Translations under genes and position numbers: made by a program
Notes under the pieces: model-generated
Seen by the model: only the letters and a program-made list of their open reading frames with translations
Database searches by the model: none
Told to the model about the DNA's origin: nothing
Part shown: positions 7,021 to 11,989 of the stretch, piece by piece
Position numbering within the stretch: the first letter of the stretch is position 1
How the letters are laid out: the number at the start of each line of letters is the position of its first letter
Assembly (NCBI GenBank): GCA_046760705.1
Contig: JBHIER010000052.1
Coordinates: forward strand, 1 to 11,989
Source of the DNA: JBHIER01 sp046760705 [NCBI: bacterium]
GTDB taxonomy: Bacteria > JBHIER01 > G020348925
Reading direction: 5' to 3'
DNA: 11,989 bases

Positions 7021-7605
7021 ATGGATTTTCTGAGCGAACTCAATCGAAAGCTGGTCCATCTCTCTTCTCTTGCCATTCCGATCGGAATCTATTTTTTGCC
7101 TGAGAGGACGTGTATCAAGATCCTGTTTCCCCTCACCGTGATCTTCCTCTCCGTTGAAATCCTGCGCATGGTTCATCGGCCGACCTCAAAGATCTTTTAT
7201 ACCCTGTTCGGTCCCATATTGAGAAGAAAAGAACGGTTCACACTGACCGGCTCCACGACCCTGCTCATGGCCTCCTTAGTGAGTGTTCTCGTCTTCCAAA
7301 AATATATCGCCGTGGCCGCACTCTGTTTCTTGATTTTGGGCGACACCATGGCCGCCCTGGTGGGCAAATCCTACGGCCGGATCAGGCTGTTCCGCAAGAG
7401 GACAATGGAAGGGAGCCTGGCCTGTCTGTTCACCTGTCTGATAGTGGTTCTGGTCGTCCCCCCTTTAGGGTTTGCTGTGGGGTTGGTCGGGGCCGTGGTG
7501 GCCACGATCATTGAGCTGCTGCCCATCCCCTTGGACGATAATTTCTTGATCCCAATTCTTTCGGGGGCAGCCATGCAGTACATGCTCATGCTCACATTCT
7601 TCTGA
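7021..7605 (+). CDS. SEC59/DGK1/VTE5-family membrane lipid kinase
   Basis: This 194-residue integral membrane protein is related to CTP-dependent lipid kinases (yeast Dgk1, dolichol kinase Sec59, phytol kinase VTE5) and to CDP-diglyceride synthases. It begins with LNRKLVHL, the conserved basic-histidine stretch at the membrane entry. The active-site region is LGDTMAALVGKSYGR (residues 106-120, with D108 and G115/G119), followed by KRTMEGS (126-132), the family's conserved Lys-x-x-x-Glu-Gly. At least five hydrophobic segments flank these motifs. Its likely role is phosphorylating a membrane lipid alcohol such as diacylglycerol or a polyprenol; which one cannot be told. Its ATG directly follows the stop of the PorV/PorQ-like gene with only a weak AGGA nearby, so translation is probably coupled. 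Confidence 0.85.
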   Translation: MDFLSELNRKLVHLSSLAIPIGIYFLPERTCIKILFPLTVIFLSVEILRMVHRPTSKIFYTLFGPILRRKERFTLTGSTTLLMASLVSVLVFQKYIAVAALCFLILGDTMAALVGKSYGRIRLFRKRTMEGSLACLFTCLIVVLVVPPLGFAVGLVGAVVATIIELLPIPLDDNFLIPILSGAAMQYMLMLTFF

Positions 7606-7644
7606 GCCGCTATGATGAAATTTCTCTTTATCGGCAAAAAAGGC

Positions 7645-7674
7645 TTGACATGTCATTGAAAAGCTCTTTATATT
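7645..7674 (+). promoter_or_regulatory. Sigma-70-type promoter for the cold shock gene
   Basis: TTGACA (7645-7650) is perfect and TATATT (7669-7674) lies 18 bases on. A transcript would start near 7681 and carry a leader of about 50 bases. The leader contains a short GCGG/CCGC stem (about 7682-7698) and the ribosome binding site AAAGGAGG (7712-7719), 12 bases before the ATG. The leader is much shorter than the long thermosensor leader of E. coli cspA. Confidence 0.65.
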
Positions 7675-7731
7675 TTAAAAAGCGGAGGCAATCCCGCCTT
7701 CCAGATTCGGTAAAGGAGGGTCGAAGTCCGT

Positions 7732-7932
7732 ATGGCTAAAGGCAGAGTGAAGTGGTTCAATGACAACAAAGGTTATGGGTTCATTGAACGCGATGATGGC
7801 GCTGATGTGTTCGTTCATTTTTCAGCCATTCAGGATGAAGGGTTCAAGACTCTTGAAGCAGGACAGGAGGTTGAATTTGAAATCGTGGACGGCGAAAAAG
7901 GACCACAGGCAGTGAATGTTGTCAAGGTTTGA
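7732..7932 (+). CDS. Cold shock domain protein, CspA family
   Basis: The 66-residue product is a complete single cold shock domain, the usual length for the family. It begins [18 protein letters not shown], which includes the RNP1 motif KGYGFI (13-18); RNP2 is VFVHF (26-30). These aromatic residues bind single-stranded RNA or DNA and loosen RNA secondary structure in the cytoplasm. The gene has its own promoter upstream and a terminator downstream, so it is a single-gene unit. Whether it is induced by cold or made constitutively cannot be seen. Nothing is missing from the domain. Confidence 0.97.
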   Translation: MAKGRVKWFNDNKGYGFIERDDGADVFVHFSAIQDEGFKTLEAGQEVEFEIVDGEKGPQAVNVVKV

Positions 7933-7934
7933 AT

Positions 7935-7958
7935 CTTCATAATCATAGATGAAGTTTT
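7935..7958 (+). terminator. Weak AT-rich hairpin with T-run after the cold shock gene
   Basis: CTTCAT (7935-7940) and ATGAAG (7949-7954) form a 6-base stem with an 8-base loop, followed by TTTT. It lies directly after the csp stop codon and may be a first, weak terminator or an RNA 3'-end stabiliser ahead of the stronger one. Confidence 0.35.
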
Positions 7959-7978
7959 AGATCGTGCAACGCCCTCAG

Positions 7979-8011
7979 ACCCCAACGAAGTTTCGCCCAG
8001 TTGGGGTTTTT
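7979..8011 (+). terminator. Rho-independent terminator of the cold shock gene
   Basis: ACCCCAAC (7979-7986) pairs with GTTGGGGT (8000-8007) across a 13-base loop, and the stem runs into TTTTT and a second T-run after GGG. It lies about 50 bases after the csp stop and separates csp from era. Confidence 0.8.
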
Positions 8012-8037
8012 GGGTTTTAGGCTAAGGAATGGAAGGG

Positions 8038-8068
8038 TCAGGCTCCTTTTGCCTGGCTGTGAGCCTGA
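8038..8068 (+). promoter_or_regulatory. Inverted repeat just before the era ribosome binding site
   Basis: TCAGGCTC (8038-8045) and GAGCCTGA (8061-8068) form a perfect 8-base stem around a 15-base loop. The right arm runs straight into the G-rich ribosome binding site of era (about 8068-8075). CTCC at 8043-8046 could instead pair with GGAG at 8072-8075 and hide that site. It could affect era translation or add to termination after csp; both are inferences. Confidence 0.35.
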
Positions 8069-8077
8069 GGGGGAGTC

Positions 8078-8968
8078 ATGAGCGGAGAAGAGTTCCGAAG
8101 CGGTTATGCAGCCATCGTGGGTAGACCCAATGTGGGCAAATCGACCCTACTCAATGCCCTTCTCAAGCAGAAATTGGCCATCACCACCCCGAAGCCCCAG
8201 ACGACACGCCACAGGATCATGGGCATCCTCACCCACGAGGCTTTCCAGATAGTTCTTCTCGATACACCCGGCCTCTTCACGCCGGGCTGTACCCTCCAGT
8301 CGATGATGGTCAGAACAGCACTGGAGACCATGCGTGGGGCCGATGTCGTCCTCGTCTTAATTGAGGCTACGGAGGAGAACGACCATTTTGAGCCGAGCAT
8401 CATCGCTGAGTTCCGGACTCTCAACCAGCCCGTTCTGTTGGTCATCAATAAGATCGATCTGGTGACGAAAGAGCGGATTCTTCCGCTCATCGCCGAATGC
8501 AAAGCCATCTTCCCCTTCGCCGAGTTTGTGCCCATATCTGCTCTTTACAGCGACGGACTCGATGATCTTTTACGGACCATTGTCTCGTATCTGCCCAAGG
8601 GAGAGCTGCTCTACTCCGAGGATATGCTCACCGACCAGTCGGAACGGTTCTTCGTCTCCGAACTGATTCGGGAAGTGGTCTTCAACAGATTTAAAGAGGA
8701 GGTCCCTTATTCTGCAACCGTCAAGGTGGTGGAGTTCAAGAAGAGGAAGAAACTGTACATCAGGGCCGATATTTTTGTGGAGAGGGACTCGCAGAAGGCC
8801 ATTCTCATAGGGGAGGGTGGAGCCGCCCTCAAGGAGGTGGGACAACTGGCTCGCAAACAGATCGAAGCGTTCTTGGAAGAGCCGGTCTTTCTTGATCTCT
8901 GGGTGAAGGTGCGAAGGCGATGGCGCAACAGGCAAGATGACGTCAAGGAGCTTGAGTACAGCCTTTGA
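8078..8968 (+). CDS. era: GTPase Era, ribosome-assembly factor
   Basis: The 296-residue product has the full Era layout and typical length. The GTPase domain shows the P-loop GRPNVGKST (15-23), the switch region with PQTTRHRI, DTPG (62-65) and NKID (124-127), plus a SALY segment as the base-recognition loop. The C-terminal KH domain has the GEGG turn at 245-248 followed by ALKEVGQLARKQIE, which binds the 3' end of 16S rRNA. Era assists maturation of the small ribosomal subunit and couples it to growth. The ATG follows a strong G-rich ribosome binding site ending about three bases before it. No promoter was found between the csp terminator and era, so its transcription start is unclear. Neighbours usual for era (rnc, recO, ybeY) are not next to it here. 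Confidence 0.97.
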   Translation: MSGEEFRSGYAAIVGRPNVGKSTLLNALLKQKLAITTPKPQTTRHRIMGILTHEAFQIVLLDTPGLFTPGCTLQSMMVRTALETMRGADVVLVLIEATEENDHFEPSIIAEFRTLNQPVLLVINKIDLVTKERILPLIAECKAIFPFAEFVPISALYSDGLDDLLRTIVSYLPKGELLYSEDMLTDQSERFFVSELIREVVFNRFKEEVPYSATVKVVEFKKRKKLYIRADIFVERDSQKAILIGEGGAALKEVGQLARKQIEAFLEEPVFLDLWVKVRRRWRNRQDDVKELEYSL

Positions 8969-8986
8969 TGAGGCTTGGCCTTGGGA

Positions 8987-9042
8987 GGAGCTGCTGAGAT
9001 CCTGAAATGATCCCGGGTCGAGGCCCGGGACAGGATTCAGGT
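8987..9042. repeat. Palindromic repeat element, copy A
   Basis: A strong hairpin is formed by TCCCGGG (9011-9017) and CCCGGGA (9024-9030) with a 6-base loop. It can be extended in two competing ways: ATCCTG (8999-9004) with CAGGAT (9031-9036), or CCTGAA (9001-9006) with TTCAGG (9037-9042). It begins with the 14-base sequence GGAGCTGCTGAGAT, which also starts the hairpin part of copy B. It lies 18 bases after era and could also end or stabilise the era transcript, though no T-run follows directly. Confidence 0.6.
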
Positions 9043-9251
9043 TGACATTTTTCAGGAACTGGTTCAGGGAGACAGAGAAAAAGCAAAAGTTCAGTCTTGG
9101 AAATTATTGCACCACATTTACGGGCACAAGGCCCTCCACTACACACCCATTTGATCAGTAGTTTAGCCCTTTGTGGGCGGATATTCTTTCGGGACAAGGT
9201 TCGCAACGAGAGTGGAACAGGTCTTCCGCACAGACACTAATTAGCCTCTCA

Positions 9252-9350
9252 TTGCTCGCCCTGTTGAATAATGGCAACGTCCCGAGCAAAGCGAGGGAGC
9301 TGCTGAGATTGCTTCTCCCGGATCAAGTCCGGGGTCACAATGACATTGCA
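9252..9350. repeat. Palindromic repeat element, copy B
   Basis: GGAGCTGCTGAGAT (9296-9309) repeats the 14 bases at 8987-9000 exactly. It is followed by a hairpin of CCCGGA (9317-9322) and TCCGGG (9328-9333) around a 5-base loop, then by TCACAATGACATTGCA. A second inverted repeat, TTGCTCG (9252-9258) with CGAGCAA (9283-9289), precedes it. This arrangement resembles the short dispersed intergenic palindromes seen in many environmental bacterial genomes. It ends about 33 bases before the probable start of the iron-sulfur gene. Confidence 0.55.
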
Positions 9351-9383
9351 ATGGATTGTGGCTTTGCCCCGCTGGGGTATGAC

Positions 9384-10065
9384 ATGAACGGAGCCGAAAG
9401 AAGCTACTCTTTGCTCAGAGGTTTCTGTCTCAACGAAGGGATCGCTCTCTTCGGAGTGGCCGACGTCCGGAAGATTCGCCAGACCTTTCGACTGCCCGGC
9501 ATAAAAGAGGAGTTCGATTACGCCATCTCCCTCGGCCTGCGGCTGTCCGAGGCGGTGCTCGATGAGATCGAGGACGGACCAACCCTGCTTTATGCCTGGC
9601 ACTATCGGCAGGCCAACATCCTTCTGGATAGAGTGGCTTTTCGCCTCTCGGGTCTCATTCAGGAGAGAGGACACCGGGCCATACCCATCGCCGCCTCGCA
9701 GCTCATCGACTGGCGTCAGCAGGTGGGCCATCTGTCCCACAAGCACATCGGTGTGCTGGCCGGCCACGGCTGGATCGGGCGAAACAACCTTTTGGTCCAC
9801 CCCGAATACGGCTCCGAGGTACGCTACCGTGCTGACCGATATGGAGCTGCCCACCGGACGCCCGATGGACTTCGGCTGCGGCGACTGCCGAGACTGTATC
9901 CCCGTCTGCCCGGTTCAAGCCCTGGGAGAATCACCAGAGGACTACAACTTCGATCGGTGTTTCGAACAACTGAAATATTATCGCCACAAAAGAAACATCG
10001 GACATCACATCTGCGGCATTTGTGTGAAAGTGTGCAAGGGAACATCGGCCCATGGGAGCGATTAA
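9384..10065 (+). pseudogene. Frameshifted epoxyqueuosine-reductase-like iron-sulfur protein gene
   Basis: Two frames together encode one QueG-like (COG1600) protein of about 228 residues. The first frame, from ATG 9384 to about 9827, gives the N-terminal part, with D110-W111 and the family motif GHGWIGRNNLLVHPEYGS (127-144). The second frame, from about 9820 to the stop at 10063-10065, continues with ATVLTDMELP and the metal centre: C167, C170, C173, C177 (CxxCxxCxxxCP), C194, then C212, C215, C219, enough for two 4Fe-4S clusters. The break lies within 9818-9830. Adding one more copy of the 5-base unit GCTAC there gives EVRYATVLTDM and restores the family pattern. QueG proper is longer and makes queuosine in tRNA; this shorter relative has no assigned function. 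The start is uncertain: ATG 9351 is also in frame, and a GGGG lies six bases before 9384. Either a recent mutation or an assembly error would explain it. Confidence 0.8.
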
Positions 10066-10597
10066 ACATCCTCCGAAGGCAAAATTGATCGCGGCCGTGA
10101 TGGTCAATGACCTCAAACTTTTCCCCGCGGTGAAGCAAGTCCTTCAGACCAGTTTTGGTCCGACCGATCTGGAGAGCGATGTTTTTTCTTTCACCTTCAC
10201 CGACTATTATGCTGAGGAGATGGGGACGGAACTGTACAAACAGATTCTCAGTTTTGGTCGGCTGATGGATAAGTCCGAATTGGCCCCAAAGAAGCTTCGG
10301 GCAAATGAGATCGAGGAGCAGTTTGCCATTCGGAATGCCCAGGGGTTGCACCGCTGCGTGAACATCGATCCGGGATATGTGACCGACTCAAAGCTGGTGC
10401 TGGCCAGTACAAAGAATTTCAGCCATCGCCTTTACATCGGTGGGGGGGTCTTCGCTGAGGTGACGTTGCGGTATCACCGGACGGCCGGATTTGAGCCTTT
10501 GGAGTGGACCTATCCCGATTACCGGACCGATCTGGTCCGGGCCTTCTTAGAATTGGTCCGCCAGCGGTACATGGAGCAATTGAGGGGGAACGGATGA
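10052..10597 (+). CDS. DUF4416 family protein
   Basis: The 181-residue product matches the DUF4416 family as I know it: KAKLIAAVMVND near the start, FGPTDLESDVFSFTFTDYY, a central FGRLMDKSELAPKK, and NIDPGYVTDSKLVLASTKNFSHR followed by HRTAGFEPLEWTYPDYR. No function is known and no catalytic motif is obvious; there is no signal peptide or membrane segment, so it is probably cytoplasmic. Its ATG lies inside the end of the iron-sulfur gene (14-base overlap), with AAGGG 11 bases ahead, and its stop overlaps the galT start as ATGA. It is therefore translated as part of a three-gene unit, which hints at a link to sugar-nucleotide metabolism, but that is only guilt by association. Confidence 0.88.
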   Translation: MGAIKHPPKAKLIAAVMVNDLKLFPAVKQVLQTSFGPTDLESDVFSFTFTDYYAEEMGTELYKQILSFGRLMDKSELAPKKLRANEIEEQFAIRNAQGLHRCVNIDPGYVTDSKLVLASTKNFSHRLYIGGGVFAEVTLRYHRTAGFEPLEWTYPDYRTDLVRAFLELVRQRYMEQLRGNG

Positions 10598-11553
10598 GCG
10601 AATTGAGGTGGAACCCCATGCTGGGGCAGTGGGTGATCGTGGCTGGCCACCGACAGGACCGCCCGGACCGGCCAGAGGGGTGGTGCCCCTTCTGTCCCGG
10701 TTCAGGCAAGGTGCCAGACCGGTACGATGTCTGCGCTTGTCCCAACGACTTTCCCTCCCTCATGGAGGATCCGCCGGAGCCGGAGATCGAAAGCTCGCCC
10801 ATCTATCCTGTCGAGAGATCGAAGGGGGTTTGTGAGGTCGTTCTCTACTCCCCCGAGCACGACCTGACGCTGACGGACTTGAGCCCGGATCACATTGTCA
10901 AGCTCATCGGCCTGTGGCAGCAGCGGTACGAAGCCCTGGGATCTGAGGAGTTTATCAAATACGTCCTCATCTTTGAGAACAAAGGCGAGATCATCGGGGT
11001 GACCATGACCCATCCTCACGGCCAAATTTTCGCCTATCCTTTCATCCCGCCCAGGCCGCAGCGCGAGCTGGACAACGAGAGGAGATACTGGACTGAAAAG
11101 GGCCGCTGCTTGGGCTGTGACATGACCCGAGCGGAACTGGAGGACGGCCGAAGAATCGTGGTCCAGGGGTCTGATTTCCTCGCTTTCGTCCCTTTCTTTG
11201 CTGCCTACCCCTATGAGGTGCACGTCTATCCCAGACGCCACATCCAGTCCCTGTCCGACCTGACGGTCGAGGAGGTCGAAGCCTTTGCTGCGATTCTCAA
11301 AGCGGTATTAGAGAAATACGACAACCTCTTTGGGTTCTCGTTCCCCTACATGATGATCCTCAATCAGAAACCGACCGATGGCCTCGACTATGCCTGGCAC
11401 CATTTCCGCATCGAATTTTATCCCCCCTTGAGGGATAGCCGCCGGATCAAATACATTGCCGGCAGCGAGACCGGCAGCGGCGTTCAGGTCAACCCCACCG
11501 ACATCGAGGCCCGCGCCCGCCACCTGCGGGCCGCCAAGCCCAATACGGTCTAG
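10594..11553 (+). CDS. galT: Galactose-1-phosphate uridylyltransferase family protein
   Basis: This HIT-superfamily nucleotidyltransferase has 319 residues, slightly short for the usual 340-350. The N-terminal zinc site shows CPFC (31-34) and H89 in YSPEHDLTL; the active site is HPHGQ at 140-144, where H140 is the expected zinc ligand and H142 the nucleophile that carries UMP. A second CxxC (RCLGCDM) and the C-terminal HVYPRRHIQSL and HFRIEFYPPLR segments are also typical. GalT exchanges UMP between UDP-glucose and galactose-1-phosphate in the Leloir pathway. Close relatives use ADP-glucose instead, and the residue before the active site (GVTMTHPH rather than GASNPHPH) leaves the exact substrates open. 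The ATG overlaps the DUF4416 stop and follows GAGGGG; an upstream start at 10504 would lie deep in that gene and is not used. A terminator follows after 26 bases. Confidence 0.93.
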   Translation: MSELRWNPMLGQWVIVAGHRQDRPDRPEGWCPFCPGSGKVPDRYDVCACPNDFPSLMEDPPEPEIESSPIYPVERSKGVCEVVLYSPEHDLTLTDLSPDHIVKLIGLWQQRYEALGSEEFIKYVLIFENKGEIIGVTMTHPHGQIFAYPFIPPRPQRELDNERRYWTEKGRCLGCDMTRAELEDGRRIVVQGSDFLAFVPFFAAYPYEVHVYPRRHIQSLSDLTVEEVEAFAAILKAVLEKYDNLFGFSFPYMMILNQKPTDGLDYAWHHFRIEFYPPLRDSRRIKYIAGSETGSGVQVNPTDIEARARHLRAAKPNTV

Positions 11554-11579
11554 CCTCCCAATGTGATAACAATCGTAGA

Positions 11580-11606
11580 GGCCGAACTCTGGCTCGGCCC
11601 GTTTTT
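11580..11606 (+). terminator. Rho-independent terminator after galT
   Basis: GGCCGA (11580-11585) pairs with TCGGCC (11594-11599) around an 8-base loop, followed after two bases by TTTTT. It lies 26 bases after the galT stop and closes the iron-sulfur gene/DUF4416/galT unit. Confidence 0.75.
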
Positions 11607-11989
11607 GCTGCCCTATGTCTCCGGAGCTACCCCTTTCAGCGCCGTGGTTGTCTTTCATCCCAGATAGAAGGCTCACGCCTGAATTCCTCTGCACCGTAGC
11701 CGCGCTTTCAATAGAGCGCAAGAGAGCTTCGTGTGTTGTTTGTAGTCAGGCACGGAGCGAAAGCGGAGTGGTGTCTTGCCTTTTCTTTCAGACAGCCTTT
11801 CCTCTCTGATCCCTCATCTTTCATCGGAGTTGCCGCTTCAGCGGTTTATCGATTCAATCAAGTCAATCTCTCTGAGTCTCAGTGCCTCTGTGGCTTCAGT
11901 TTTTCCTTGACAATGGAGATCATTCTTATCATACTGGCTCATGGCCCAATCCTGAACACTCTTCACGGCGGCTTTGAAAAGGACGTTGA
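11607..11989. other. Right-edge intergenic region without a supported gene
   Basis: I see no coding sequence with protein-like composition or a ribosome binding site in these 383 bases. The region is rich in short repeats: AGGCA and TGCCT arms (about 11747-11783) around a purine-rich loop, a tight CCGC-TTCA-GCGG hairpin (11833-11844), and a CT/TG-rich stretch (about 11868-11895, including CTCTCTGAGTCTCAG and GCCTCTGTGGC) like dispersed repeats seen in other environmental genomes. A possible rightward promoter lies near the end. Confidence 0.55.
11907..11935 (+). promoter_or_regulatory. Possible promoter for a gene beyond the right edge
   Basis: TTGACA (11907-11912) is perfect and CATACT follows after 17 bases (11930-11935), matching four of six -10 positions. 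It would start a transcript near 11942, pointing out of the window. The gene it would serve is not visible. Confidence 0.4.

Larger units (their letters stand above)
8969..9383. other. Intergenic region with palindromic repeats
   Basis: The 415 bases between era and the iron-sulfur gene contain no gene I can support. An open frame enters from a TTG at 9171, but its first 70 codons have no recognisable protein character and cross the repeat at 9252-9350. The region has two related GC-rich hairpin elements, one at each end, and a short stretch between them (about 9121-9180) with imperfect inverted repeats built on GGGC and CACAAGG. No clear promoter for the downstream genes was found. Confidence 0.7.

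Noticed and set aside
9171-9383. Upstream part of the iron-sulfur frame starting at TTG 9171
   Set aside because: The translated stretch crosses the palindromic repeat and shows no family similarity; the ATG at 9384 or 9351 is more likely.
9828-10088. Continuation of the first frame of the iron-sulfur gene to a stop near 10088
   Set aside because: This part reads as Arg/Pro/Leu-rich noise, while the neighbouring frame holds the conserved cysteines.
1-11989. CRISPR array, transposase, toxin-antitoxin, restriction or other defence genes, tRNA and rRNA
   Set aside because: I looked for regular repeats with spacers, the typical protein motifs and RNA gene features on both strands and found none.

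Overview
The window comes from a Gram-negative bacterium, most likely an uncultured member of the FCB superphylum (Zixibacteria, KSB1, Marinimicrobia or a related lineage). The evidence is a large secreted protease whose C-terminus looks like a type IX secretion (T9SS) sorting domain, a PorV/PorQ-family outer membrane protein beside it, a lipoprotein with a fibronectin III domain, a DUF4384 exported protein, and a DUF4416 gene. Base composition looks moderately GC-rich and even, and most genes have clear purine-rich ribosome binding sites. The lineage is inferred from gene content only; no rRNA is present.

Left part (1-2286, minus strand). A fibronectin III lipoprotein gene is followed after 23 bases by a gene for an exported DUF4384 protein with a very basic tail. 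About 100 bases further on, the first five codons of another minus-strand gene run off the window edge behind a near-perfect ribosome binding site. The 445-base region 2287-2731 separates these genes from the plus-strand genes and holds a good sigma-70-type promoter plus two small palindromes.

Middle part (2732-7605, plus strand). A PHP-domain phosphoesterase is followed by the putative secreted metalloprotease, which has its own strong promoter and probably starts at a GTG, then the PorV/PorQ-family barrel. A DGK1/SEC59-type membrane lipid kinase starts on the base after the barrel's stop codon. This is largely an envelope and secretion cluster.

Right part (7606-11989, plus strand). A cold shock protein gene stands alone with a promoter and a rho-independent terminator. 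Next is era, the ribosome-assembly GTPase. A 415-base spacer with GC-rich palindromic repeats leads to an epoxyqueuosine-reductase-like iron-sulfur protein gene that is frameshifted in this sequence. It overlaps a DUF4416 gene, which overlaps galT by an ATGA junction, and a terminator closes the unit. The last 380 bases contain no gene I can support, only small repeats and a possible outward promoter.

Most genes are recognisable families. I see no CRISPR array, no transposase gene, no tRNA or rRNA, and no clear new defence or mobile system. The points most worth a second look are the pairing of a putative T9SS cargo with a PorV-like protein, the frameshift with its simple 5-base explanation, the palindromic repeats, and the unknown DUF4416 gene coupled to galT.
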